From Camellia lanceoleosa (taxonomy: Eukaryota > Streptophyta > Magnoliopsida > Ericales > Theaceae), in contig CM045761.1 in the NCBI GenBank assembly GCA_025200525.1, positions 205,812,254-205,876,253 on the forward strand: a stretch of 64,000 nt of DNA, in the 5' to 3' direction. Shown piece after piece: positions 44,151 through 55,328 of the stretch. Every line of letters begins with the position of its first letter. Position 1 is the first letter of the stretch. The notes below the pieces were generated by a model that was not told the DNA's origin, ran no database searches, and saw only the letters and a list, made by a program, of their open reading frames with translations. The translations under genes and the position numbers were made by a program.

Positions 44151-46211
44151 TGTAACTCCCCCAAAATACAAGCATAAATACATCCATAAACATATGTTAA
44201 ATGATAGCATAAATTGGGGTGAATATTCATTTCATTTTCTGAAGTTAAGGATACAAGAGAGTTTGACAAAATTAAATGCCCTATTGGCTTACACCTTTCC
44301 AAGTATTTAACTTGGTTACAACAAAATGAGCTTCGCTCAATACAAATTTAGCGCTAGGCTATACAAAATCAACAAAATATGAAGCTCTTGCTTCTCAATG
44401 GTCCATCTAATGCTATTGTCTTGGAGGAAGCGTGCCTTCATTCCCGGAAAATGTTATTCCCAAATAGGGTGTGCCACAGCCTAGTAGAAATTATCTAGCA
44501 CGATATATGAAAATCAGCAAAGATACAAGTACAAGTGCATAAAGAATGTTTGAGTCAAACCTTTCATGATTATACAAATACTCATCAAATATCAATTTAA
44601 AACCTTAATCCATTCATTTCTAATTTTTATTCAGGTCATGGTTCAATTTCATTATTCCTCAACCGTTAAACTGAGACTACAACTCAATGAACTTCAAATC
44701 ATACCACACATATGCATAAAACACTTCAAATTTCCATTTCATGGATATTTCATTCACGAGCAGCCGTCAAACGGGACCCATGTAAACGTAGGCTATACAA
44801 GCACTACAATCGCCATTTTACGGATATTTCGTCTGCGAGCTAGACATCCATGTATAATTTCAGGACTTTCACCCAGGACACTTCGGCCAACTTAATTATA
44901 GTGGAGTCCAATCCCTTTCTCTTCCCAAACAAGCACACATACATATGCAATGTATTTAAAAGGATAATCAAACATGAAGCACATCCCCTTTCCACTTCCA
45001 ACAAACATACATATACAATGTATATAACCACGATCATATTCAATGGCAACCATTAGAAGATTTGTTTCAATTTACCTAATCCATATGCAATTTCTACAAC
45101 AATCCAAAACTATCCTCCACCGATAGCCCAATATAATTATCTCTAAACAGATATTCAATCTCAACAGATAGTTTATTCAAAACTTCCACAAGAGTAAATT
45201 AATACATAACCAATTTCAACATTTATGTTGACTCCCTCTCAATTTCACATTTCTATTGCCAATTCCAATTTTTGTACAAAAATAATAGTTTTACCTAATT
45301 AGGGCAATTTACCCCTTTTTCCCAAATATAGGCCAAGTGCCAAATTCATCAAAATAGATATGGTGCAACATCATTTTCAAGCCCCACATACATTACTTTC
45401 ACCTACACCCAAAACCCCTCTTTATATTTTATGCCAAAACCCTAGGTTTGTTTTAAACATCCCCAAATCACTCCATTGTTACACAAGAGACAATATCTAA
45501 GTTAAATATCATATGAAAGTGTAGAAAGAATCCCTACCTCAAGAGAAAAAGATGAACCCAACGAGAGAGAAGCTCCAAAAATACCGAAACCCACTTCTAT
45601 TCGAATCAAAATGTAGATCTTGACGAGCTCTACCTTTTTCTCAAAGGCACTAGGGTGAAAAGAATGATGGATCTAGATGAAATCCAAGAGAGAATGTGGA
45701 TTCGAGAGAGAGAGAGGCTCAAGAACAAGCTTCTTGGAGAGTTTTAGAGAAAGAGAGAAATATGAAAAAATGACTCAAAACTTCATCTTCTTGGACTGAT
45801 ATTGACGCAGTCTGCTCGAGCATGGAAAGCCCCGCTCGAGCGTGAAACTGGACCCTCGAGCGTCAAACTGGACGCTCGAGTGTCGAATGCATTCTCCCAA
45901 CATCTACAGATCTGCAAAACTACTGAGAGTTGTAGATTCTTGCTCAAACGTGAGAATTGCCGCTCAAGTGGAGGAGCAAAATATGTGAAGCCCGCTCAAG
46001 CGTGAGAATTCCCGCTCGAGCGAAGAGGCCAAAATTTGGGCAACACAAGTTTCGAAAAGGTAGCAACCAACTTGTTTCAAATGCACAATCACAACCCAAT
46101 AACCAAAAATAGATGGGAGACAAGAGAAACAAGATATGAATAACCTTTCAAACCCATACAACCCGAGTCCGGGATATAACAAGAGATGGGTTACGAACCG
46201 GAATCGCTATA
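44151..46211 (-). repeat. 5' LTR of element A
   Basis: 2061 bp, plus strand TGTAACTCCCCC to GGAATCGCTATA. It contains hairpin 45110-45126 and a box array with one more 20-bp unit than the 3' LTR. Otherwise the two LTRs differ by scattered substitutions. Confidence 0.9.
45814..46022 (-). promoter_or_regulatory. GCTCGAGC palindrome array, element A 5' LTR
   Basis: Boxes start at 45814, 45834, 45854, 45874; 45942, 45962; and 45994, 46014, all 20 bp apart within groups. The first group has four boxes; the 3' LTR has three at the same place. Confidence 0.7.
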
Positions 46212-46216
46212 ATTAT

Positions 46217-46275
46217 CTTAAAGGGTGGTGGTTGATGTATGTTAGTTGTGTTTTTTTTTTTTTTTGGGCGTTACA
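46217..46275 (+). mobile_element. Solo LTR 'B', terminal part
   Basis: The last 59 bp of the LTR begun at 30768, with a long T run and the end GGGCGTTACA, followed by target duplication ATAAG. Confidence 0.75.
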
Positions 46276-46617
46276 ATAAGATTCATTTTATATAAGTAAA
46301 ACAACTCACTTTTTCTTTCTTCTCCCGATATGAGATTATAAAATAAATCATATCATAAACTAATTAGAGTTTTTATTTTAAAATTTAAACTGTCTTGAAT
46401 TGAACTATGCACAACATTACAATATTAAATGAGAGTATAAGATTTACTTTATATAATTGAAACAACTCATTTTTTTCTTCTTCTCCCAATGTGGGATTAT
46501 AAAATAAATCATAAACTAATAAGAATTTTATTTTTATATGATTAAATGAAAGCTAGCCAATGTAATAAAAAAAATTATTATTATTTGTTTAAAATTAAGA
46601 AAATCAATATGAGAAAT
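46276..46617. repeat. Continuation of the tandem AT-rich repeat
   Basis: Units with 'ttatataagtaaaacaactca' and 'gagtataagatttac' continue the array at 29884-30767. From about 46540 the sequence is plain AT-rich. No gene. Confidence 0.55.
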
Positions 46618-48676
46618 TGTCACGCCCCGAAATATTTCAATAAAGATAACTTATATGCGGAATAAATATAAGAAACAACATAAATTCATATATCAAAGTT
46701 CACTGTTTAGCAAGCAATTAAATGCCATATAAGCTTTCATCTTTCCAAGACATTACTTGGTTACACAAATAGAGTCTCGCTCATTACACATTAAGCCCTT
46801 GGCTTTACAAATAACGCTCATGCACACATAAAGCACAACTAGGAAACTCTTGCTTCCTGAGAGTCCATCCATGCTATTGCCTTGGAGGTAACATCTCACC
46901 TGCACCTGAAAATGATATTTCCGTATAAGGTAAGCTAACAGCTCAGTAGAGATATGCTAAATATAATATGAGCAATAACTAAAACGTGAGCATTCGATAA
47001 ATGTTTGATTCACATATATCCATTCATAATCCGTTTCAATTACATGACAAATGTATCCCTGTTTCATAATAATTTCCATTTCTTAATTCATAATCCTGGC
47101 TCAGAACTTGGCCGTACCCTTTAAGTGAGATTACATCTCATATCAACAGTACTTCCATTTCAATTTAGATAAAGACTCAAATTAAACATTTCGTATTTTA
47201 CAATAGATACACATATTTGCTGTATCAATCTCAAACAACACACTTCCATACTTCATATATGATATACTGGTGTTGTATCAACATAACATAGAAACACTTC
47301 TACATTTCACAATTGATAAAGATATACATTTTTGTGCTATATCAAATCAATTCAACACTTCATAATCAACACTTGATACACATTGTAGTGCTGTATCAAT
47401 GTCACACAAAATCCGGTTTAAGAGTCCATCCCTTATCTTCTATTAAACCGTGGAGTACATCCCATATCTCCTCCCACACAACACAATGTATATAAACATC
47501 ATCATATATATGTTCATTTAATACACAAATTCGATGTATTATCACAACCGTCATATTCAATGACATTTCAATTGATTAGTATTAGTTTGCCTAAGCATCA
47601 TGTATTGTCCACAACAATCACGACTATTCTCGACCGATAGCTCAAAGTAGTTATTTCTAAACAGAAAATAAATGTTACAACAGATATATATAATCTCAAC
47701 ATTTTTAAAGTGAGTGATTAATGAATCCAACTCCACCATTCTACCTCATATTGAGTCGATTTTATTATTTCCAGCTCAATTTCATATTTCCGTATTAATT
47801 GCCATTAATTACAGTAATGACCCAAATATACCCAAACATGGCATTTTTCCCATTTTTTCTCAATATTTACCCAAAGGCTCAAATATTATCAAAAACATCA
47901 ATAATCTCCATTTTTAAACCCAAAACACACAGGTATGAGTCAATTGAACAAAACCCCTATTTTCAACATTACACATCTCCAACCTTAAGTTCCCAAATCA
48001 AACCATCTATACAAATAACTCAACATTTTTGTTAAAACACATAAGAATGAGTAGGAATCCCTACCTCAAATTCGGAGCTGAAATGGAGAAGATGAAAAGA
48101 GTTGAAACCCCAAAATCAACAACGATGAAACTCGATCTCCACCACTCACAACAAAGCCCTCGAGAAATTACACAACTTTGGCGAAGGAACTATGGCCAAA
48201 ATCCCAATGGAACTATGGCCAAAATCCAGCTCGACACAACTAAAATTTATATAACTCGAGCTCGGCTCGTAATGGCTCATTAAACCAAAAAAGAACCATA
48301 GAAGCTGATAAGCTAACCCTTTGCACTTGCACTTATATAGAAGTTTGTCCACCTTAAAATGTATTTTGTAATCGATGTGGGATTTCCAATAAACGCACCA
48401 AACGACATCGTTTGGCACAACATTTTCGTCCACTCTTTGAGTCCTACATCGCTGAGAGAGGAAACATTTTGTGTCCAAATGCTTATAAAGTGGTGAATTT
48501 TTGCGGACATAGGTCAAGTAACTTCGAATGCATTTTGAATTTTTGTTTGAGGCGTTGCCCTCAACCCTTGATTGCCCATGGAACATGGTGACAGGCGGCT
48601 CAACTTCCATTGCCCTTGGACCCGTAAATCGTCCAGTGGCAAAACATAAAAGAATGATTGAAACCGAGATTGCTAC
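46618..48676 (-). mobile_element. 3' LTR of chromovirus element 4
   Basis: 2059 bp, plus strand TGTCACGCCCCG to GAGATTGCTACA, next to a polypurine tract (48677-48690, minus GGTGGGAAGG). In element orientation it starts TGTAGC and ends GTGACA. It shares the hairpin (47624-47640) and general layout of family A but has no GCTCGAGC array. Confidence 0.82.
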
Positions 48677-49096
48677 AACCTTCCCACCTTCGAAAATTTC
48701 GTCCCCGAAATTAAGTACAAGTTTTCAAAACAAGTTTTTTCTTTTTCTTTTTTTCAACAATATTACAATTCATTACCCAACAACTCGACCCATTACCGGT
48801 CACTCCATCTCTATTCAAGAGACATTTCACAATATATACTCAATATGCATTATTAGCATGCTTTTCCTTGAAGTTCAATAATTTCAACATTTATTCCACA
48901 TTTCTATATGATATTCCATATTTATGATATATTCCATTTCTACAATACATTCAACATATACAATGTTACAATAAACTTCCATTTCGAGGCAAGTTTCAAA
49001 ATATCTCCATAAACCAAAACATATACAATGTTTTACAACTTAAGACATATATAATGCTCTTAAAGTTCAATAGTATTACAAAATCTCGATACGAAG

Positions 49097-49663
49097 TTAA
49101 GCATCTACAATCAAGTCTGGATACTTCTCACGGACATCCACCTCACGTTCCCAAGTGGCTTCTTCCACTCCGTGATGTTTCCATAAAACCTTTACCAAGG
49201 GAATGGTCTTGTCTCGCAAGACTTGATCCCACCTATCCAAGACCCAAACCGGTCTCTCCTCATACGAGATATCCTTGTCAACTTCCAAATTGGTCCAATC
49301 CAGCACATGAGATGGATCCGGCTCATACTTCCGAAGCATACTAACATGAAACACGTCATGTACCTCGGATAACTGTGACAGTAAAGCTAAATGATAGGCA
49401 ACCTCGCCAATCCTCTCAAGGATCTCAAAAGGGCCAATAAACCGAGGGGACAACTTCTCACTCTTCCCAAGCCTCATCAATCCCCGCCTAGGTGATATCT
49501 TCAGAAAGACATGATCACCCACCTCGAACACCAAAGGTCTCCTCCTACGGTCGGCATAAAATTTCTGACAACCCTGGGCTGTAACAAGCCTCCTACGGAT
49601 AAGCTCAACCTTTTCTGTCGTTTCCCTCACCAACTCCGGACCCAACAAAGGTGCATCACCCAC
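49097..49663 (-). CDS. Element 4 integrase C-terminus plus chromodomain, open frame
   Basis: 188-aa minus-strand frame without a stop. Residues about 20-45 are the end of the integrase core (RRRLVTAQGCQKFYADRR), followed by VGDHVFLKISP, the GPF motif (LSPRFIGPFEILERIG), FHVSMLRKY and a chromodomain (PLVKVLWKHHGVEEATWE). It is the cleanest chromodomain in the window. The domain binds histone marks and directs integration into heterochromatin. It is a fragment of a larger polyprotein and the start Met is internal. Confidence 0.8.
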   Translation of the reverse strand: MGDAPLLGPELVRETTEKVELIRRRLVTAQGCQKFYADRRRRPLVFEVGDHVFLKISPRRGLMRLGKSEKLSPRFIGPFEILERIGEVAYHLALLSQLSEVHDVFHVSMLRKYEPDPSHVLDWTNLEVDKDISYEERPVWVLDRWDQVLRDKTIPLVKVLWKHHGVEEATWEREVDVREKYPDLIVDA

Positions 49664-50010
49664 CTCGGCCTAACAGACTGGAGACCTACATAGTCGGCTA
49701 TACAAGGCCTCAAACGGTGCTATACCGATGCTAGACTGGAAACTGTTGTTATAGGTAAACTCCACCAAGGGCAATTGCCTCTCCCACGTCCCACTAAAGT
49801 CAAGGACACAACCTCGAAGCATATCCTCAAGGATTTGAATAGTACGCTTGGACTGCCCGTCAGTCTGAGGATGATAAGCCGTGCTAAAGGTCAACTTAGT
49901 GCTCAAGGCACTCTGCAAACTCTACCACAACCTAGCAGTAAAACGAGGATCTCTATCTGAGACAATCGTCACTGGGACCTCGTGCAATCTCACTATATCC
50001 CGAATATACA
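49664..50010 (-). pseudogene. Element 4 integrase core, truncated
   Basis: Minus-strand pieces 49670-49918 ([31 protein letters not shown]) and 49922-50010 ([18 protein letters not shown]) carry the second catalytic Asp (SDRD). A stop lies between them at 49922. In DGQS the catalytic Glu position reads Lys (SKRT). At 50010 the sequence switches to plus-strand gag of element 3. Confidence 0.75.
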
Positions 50011-50107
50011 AGTGGCGATTGAGGAGTGCCATTATTTGGAGTTCGAGAAGAGGCTGAGGACCGGGCTTATGTTTAGAGTCGTCGGGTCCATGATTAGAGA
50101 CTATAGG
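50011..50107 (+). pseudogene. Element 3 gag fragment, left of solo LTR C
   Basis: The plus strand encodes [13 protein letters not shown] and GSMIRDY, matching element 1 gag at 2600-2720. It begins abruptly at 50011, joined to inverted element 4, and is cut at 50107 by solo LTR C; gag resumes at 52744. Confidence 0.75.
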
Positions 50108-50747
50108 TGTCATGACCCGAACTCGCCCCCATGGGTTAAGGACATAACCGGCCAGTAATCCTGAAATTACCTACGGCCTCAAACCAAACCTGACATAACT
50201 CATCAGAGTAAAGGGGCCAAACGGAAGCAAAATTTAAAACTTTTGTCCATACAGCTGTGCTTACATGATACGTCATAACAATCCATACATGTACATGTTA
50301 ATAACTCACATAAAAAAAATTGCAATAACATAAAGTTCTGTACATACAGGATCATCCAAGTCTAAGTCACCCAATCGAAACTATATACAACTATAAACCA
50401 AAGTTCTCGCCAACATGATAAAACATAGCAAACTAGCAAAAGGTGAAAACAAGTCTCATGCGTGAGACGTATGGGCTAACTCTTCAAAACCTTGGTTGTT
50501 TCTCACAAACTTCACTGAGGCTGGGTTTGGACCTCCCTTAGCTCACCTACAGACACATGAATGAGTGTGAGCGAAAACCCAGTGCATAATATTAAATACG
50601 GAAAATACACGAACAGTATTTAGAACAACATGCACCAAATGGCCTTGGACCCAATTCGTATTTCTATCTAGTATATACATATATATGTGTAAATCAAGTA
50701 ACTGCGGTTCCAAACACATCAGATGGCCTCGGGTCCAATTCATTCAT

Positions 50748-51165
50748 GTCAGACTGGCCTTTGGCCCAATCATTCTTCCAGTTATGTCAAATTGGCCTTT
50801 GGCCCATTCATTCTTTCACTCATGTCAGACTGGCCTCTGGCCCATTCATTCTTTCATTCATGTCAGACTAGCCTCTGGCCCATTCTTTCTTTCATTCATG
50901 TCAAACTGGCCTTTGGCCCAATCATTCTTTCATTCAGGTCAAACTGGCCTTTGGCTCATTCATACTTTCATTCATGTCAAACTGGCCTTTGGCCCAATCA
51001 TTCTTTCATTCAGGTCAAACTGGTCTTTGGCCCAATCATACTTTCATTCATGTCAAACTGGCCTTTGGCCTATGCATACTTTCATTCACGTCAAACTGGC
51101 CTTTGGCCCATTCATACTTTCATTCATGTCAAACTGGCCTTTGGCCCATACATACTGTCATTCGA
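50748..51165. repeat. 38-bp minisatellite, 11 copies
   Basis: Units start at 50748, 50786, 50824, 50862, 50900, 50938, 50976, 51014, 51052, 51090 and 51128, all exactly 38 bp, with core GTCAAACTGGCCTTTGGCCC. Because 38 is not a multiple of three, three frames stay open and give long repetitive ORFs (such as 50685-51170) that are not genes. Confidence 0.9.
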
Positions 51166-51480
51166 ATTAACGAACTTGTAAGACTTACATAGAAGTAAGT
51201 AATTGGACAAATAACATACTTCAGATATCTTTAATAAGATATTACTCATAGTGATCGGCTGGATGATTTGCCCTAGAGCTCGACCCTACACATTCCATGA
51301 ACACAATGGGTCACAAATAATTCAATCCGTTCTTAATTCACATATTCCTCTTTAGGCTTCATTCTTATCCTTTTAACTCAGTTACAATGCTTAATGCATG
51401 TCTAAGAGTACTTAGAAGTGAAAGAGAACGGAAAATGAAACACAAAACACATTTACAAAATTTCAGAAACAGGGGTCCCC

Positions 51481-51703
51481 GCTCGAGCGTGGACTTTCCC
51501 GCTCGAGCGGACCCATTAGGTCTGCAAAAGTATTGGTTACCCCATTTTTACGCTCGAGCATGAACTCGGACGCTCGAGGTGAAGGTCATTCTACATAGCT
51601 CCCCGCTCGAGCGTGAACTTTCCCGCTCGAGCGGACATCATGTCTGCAAAAAGTTCTGGGAGTCAGATTTTCCCACTCGAGCGGTGGTTCCCCCACTCGA
51701 GCA
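51481..51703. promoter_or_regulatory. GCTCGAGC box pairs in LTR C
   Basis: Four pairs: 51481/51501, 51552/51572, 51605/51625 and 51675/51695. Each pair is exactly 20 bp apart, although LTR C has different termini from family A. Confidence 0.68.
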
Positions 51704-52743
51704 AACATCATAAATTTTAGGTTTTCTAGAATTGTTCTTCAAGTTCAAATTCGACCTCCAAAGGTTCCAAACTCATAATTTTGGTTCCCAAACGTGCAAA
51801 TACATTATATATCATGAGTACATAACCAATATGAGGCCAATTGCTCCAAATCATGGTTCAATTCTTCAAAATCAATCAACATTTTTGTATAATCATGGTT
51901 CATGCTTTCAAACCTCATATGAGCTCCATATCTTCAATAATCAAACATGCATGCAATCTTTTAGCTCCAATTCCATTTCAAATGGGTCAAGTGATGAAAT
52001 TCATCCAAATCATGCTTGCATGTATGATCCTACAACTCAATTTTTCATGATTAACAAACTACATGATAGATTATACAATCCTTGCTTATTTATGATAATT
52101 CTATGCATGCATGTACATTCTAGCTTCATTTTCAACTAAATCTTTGCCATGAGCTACCAAATCACTAGAATTCACAAAATCACAAGTTCAACTCATGAAT
52201 TAGGGGTTGATTACTCACCTAGAAGCTTCAAACACTCAAGTTCTTGGAGTTTAACTTCAAATTTCCAAGCCTTGAGCCAAAATTGCACAATTCTCCCCCT
52301 TTCTCTCTCTATAGCCGGCCTCTCTCTCTCTCTCACTAAAGTATAAACTCAGATTTTGGAACTCAAAACAAAATGAGTGTGAGTGCAAGTTGGCCTATTA
52401 ATAGGCTCTTTTAATCAAATCATTTAAGATTAAGTAATGGTGCTTTAATTAACCATTCTGAATCTGATTATTTTGATCCTAATTAATTTTCAATTAAATT
52501 TCATCGTAGGCTCTAAAAATTACGCTAATCACAATGGCGTAATCAATTTCGGGTTTTGTGGTTGATAAGGCCTTCAATTTAATTTCCAAAGCAGAAAGTT
52601 AAACAGATTTTCCTACGGTGAACAGACAGAAATTCAAAACCACATATATTAACATAAATGGCACACAAAATCATATTAGACACATAACCACATTCATAAT
52701 AAAGACCAATTAGCATAATACGGAACAGGGTTATCACAATAAG

Positions 52744-53280
52744 CGTCTTGTAGAGGTGGCGACCCATCTTGAGACCATCATGCAGGCAGAAGAGGAAAGG
52801 ATGAGGGGCTCCAGAATGAGTCAAGATAGTCAGGAGGACGGTAAGAGGCAAAGGGGTTTTAACCCTCAGCAGTCCTAGGGAGTACAATCGAGGTCTACAT
52901 TTCTAGTGCCAAGTTCGGGTTCTGGGAGAGGTGGTCAGGAGGATGCAATTTGTTTCAAATGTGGTCAGTTGGACCACAAGTCTCCAGCTTGCTCGTAGAG
53001 AGGAGGAGAAAGAACAAGCCTTCATCTTGGACTCGTTCTTAAGGCGAGTCAGGGTAGAAGCGATCCCACTTGTTATCGCAGGGCAAGCAAGGCACCTGAG
53101 AAGGTTTTGCCCATAGTTGGATGGCACATCTGGTGTGTCTGGTTCGAGGCAGACTCAAAGTCACTAGCTAGCACAGTCTGCATAGGTCTCGAGGGCCAAC
53201 TAGAGAGCCTCTTCAGCTCAATCCGTGCAGCAGGCATATGCTTCGAGGGGTGAACAGATAAATTAGAGGCCAACAGGGCA
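52744..53280 (+). pseudogene. Element 3 gag, remainder with zinc knuckle
   Basis: Plus-strand gag after LTR C: HLETIMQAEEERMRGS near 52765-52820, a stop near 52876, then a CCHC knuckle CFKCGQLDHKSPAC (about 52953-52994) followed by a stop. The pattern matches element A. It is not functional. Confidence 0.75.
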
Positions 53281-54262
53281 TGTGTATGCTGTTACCACGC
53301 CAGATCTTGTACCGACTCCATCTGTAGTGAGAAGTATTTTCTATTTTGCAATTGAGTTGCCAATGTATTGATTGATACGAGTGCATCCCATTCTTTTATC
53401 TTGTCTATATTTGCATCGGTTTTGGGGTTGGAGTTGGCACAATTAGCATCTTCTATTTGTGTAGAGTCACCTATTGGTGGTATGGTTATTCTGAAATAAG
53501 GGTGTCGGGGTTGTGACATAGAGGTTGTCGGTCATCGACTTTCATTTGCATTTGTATTGCTTGATATGACTAGCTTTGATGCTATTTTGGGTATGGGCTG
53601 GTTATCGTCATATTGAGCTGTTATAGATTGCTACCGTCAGGGGGTTACTGTATGTACCTTGAGTGGTGACTACTTTTATTTCTTGGGAGATCGGGTGAAT
53701 AGAGTCTTATCACCGATATATGATCCACACGGGCGGAGTGAACTTAACTGTCTCCTTGCTACTTTTCTAAGTAGTGAGTGTGATGAAGGCCGAGTTGAGT
53801 TGCCAAGGGTGGTTTGTGAATACCCCGATGTTTTTTCTGAGGACCTTACTTGTTTGCCACCTCACTGAGAGATCAAGTTCTCTATTGATTTAGTGCCAGG
53901 CACAACACCGATTTCTATAGCATCGAATCGGTTTGCACCCGTTGAGTTGAGTGAGTTGAAGATTCAACTCCAAGAGTTGTTAGATAAGGGTTTTATCCAC
54001 CATAGTACTTCACCTTGGGAAGCTCCGACCCTCTTTGCTAAAAAGAAAGATGGAGCCTTATGACTTTGTATAGATTACAGGAAGCTAAACCAGGTGACTA
54101 TTAAGAACAAGTACCTAATGCCTCGTATAGATGATATGTTTGATTAATTGAAAGGGTCTTGCTATTTTTCTAAGGTAGACCTGAGATCAGGTTACCATCA
54201 GTTGAGGGTAAGGGACGAGGACATCCCGAAGACGGTATTCCGTACGCAGTATGGCCATTACA
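53281..54262 (+). pseudogene. Element 3 protease and RT N-terminal part
   Basis: Protease: LIDTSASHS near 53367 (Gly changed to Ser, as in element A), with a frame break before it. 53659-53868 is the protease-RT linker ([15 protein letters not shown]). RT follows with stops (LPPH then TGA near 53867; TGA near 54060; TAA near 54145) but recognisable [18 protein letters not shown] and [10 protein letters not shown]. It ends at the family-A LTR inserted after TYGHY-type sequence (target duplication 54258-54262). Confidence 0.82.
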
Positions 54263-54451
54263 TATAATGATTCCAATTTTTGGCCCGTCACTTGTTGTGT
54301 TCCGGACTCGAGTTGTATAGTTCTAAATAGTGATTCATATCTTGTTTCCCTTGTCTCTCATTTATTTTGGTTATCGAGTTGTGGTTGTGTGTTTGAAATA
54401 GGTTGGTTGTGTGTTTTTCCAAACCTGTGATGCCTAGATTTTGGCTCTTCC

Positions 54452-54748
54452 GCTCGAACGGGCATTCTTGCGCTCAAGCGGACTTCACAAACTTTGCTCC
54501 TCCCCTCAAGCGACCATTCTTGCACTCGAGCAGGATTTGTTAACTTTCAATATTTTTACAATTCTGCAAATACTGGAAGAATGCATTGGACGCTCGAACA
54601 TCCAGTCTCACACTAGAGCGGGTCCTTTCATCTACAAAACTTCTGGAAATGTGTATTCTATGCTCGAGCATCGCTTCTTGCGCTCGAGCAGAACTTTGTG
54701 TTTGACGTTTGAGCGTCACTTTCCACGCTCGAGCGAACTGTATGTATA
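54452..54748 (+). promoter_or_regulatory. GCTCGAGC palindrome array 1 and TATA-like box
   Basis: Pairs start at 54452/54472, 54504/54524, 54592/54612, 54662/54682 and 54707/54727, all exactly 20 bp. TGTATAAC at 54741-54748 follows the last box by 7 bp. Confidence 0.7.
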
Positions 54749-55328
54749 ACAGTCCGTGAAGATATTATTTTGTATCACTTTTTCATTTCTCTCTTTCTCT
54801 CTCTAAAGCTTCCCAAAAACCTAGATCTACACTTTTCTCTCTAAAACTCACATTCTCTCTTAGATTTCATCTAGATCCGTTGGTCTTTTACCCTAGTGCC
54901 TTTGAGAAAAAGGTAGAGCATCTCAAGATCTACATTTTGATCCAAATAGAAGTGGGTTTCAGTGTCCTTGGAGTTTCTCTCTTGCGTGAGTCATCTTCTT
55001 CCTTTGAGGTAGGGATCTTTTCTATACCTTCATATGATATTTAGCTTAGTTATTTGTCTCTTGAGTAACAATGATGTGATTTGAGGGTGTTTCAAGTAAA
55101 CCTAGGGTTTGGGTATGATATGGAAAGAGGGATTGTTATTGAATATGAAATAAATAAATGTGCGTTGTGAAAATAAGATTATGTTTGTTCAAAATGGTTG
55201 AGTTTGACGCTTGGGTTGATATTTGGAAAAAAGAAATTTTTGCCCTAAAATGACTATCATAATTATTTTGTATAAATAATTGGTTGTGTGTTTTTCCAAA
55301 CTTGTGATGCCCAGATTTTGGCTTTTCC

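Larger units (their letters stand above)
32913..46211 (-). mobile_element. Chromovirus element A with both LTRs, nested
   Basis: It is flanked by exact ATTAT (32908-32912 and 46212-46216) and inserted in solo LTR B. Order on the minus strand: LTR 44151-46211, PBS, gag, PR, RT-RH, IN, chromodomain, polypurine tract, LTR 32913-34962. A Tat-like solo LTR (35809-39576) interrupts the integrase. Without that insert the element is about 9.5 kb, normal for a chromovirus. In element orientation the LTRs start TATAG and end GTTACA. Confidence 0.92.
50108..52738. mobile_element. Solo LTR 'C' inserted in gag
   Basis: 2631 bp, TGTCATGACCCG to GGTTATCACA, flanked by ATAGG (50103-50107) and ATAAG (52739-52743). 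It lies in gag of element 3, which continues on both sides. It contains a 38-bp minisatellite, a GCTCGAGC array and a CT tract near 52300-52336. No PBS or coding region is seen, so it is a solo LTR; its strand is uncertain. Confidence 0.8.

Noticed and set aside
50685..51192. Three overlapping ORFs of 72-161 aa with repeated peptide motifs, suggestive of a repeat protein
   Set aside because: They are the three frames of the 38-bp minisatellite; the repeat has no stops, so all frames stay open. There is no start context, domain or unique sequence.
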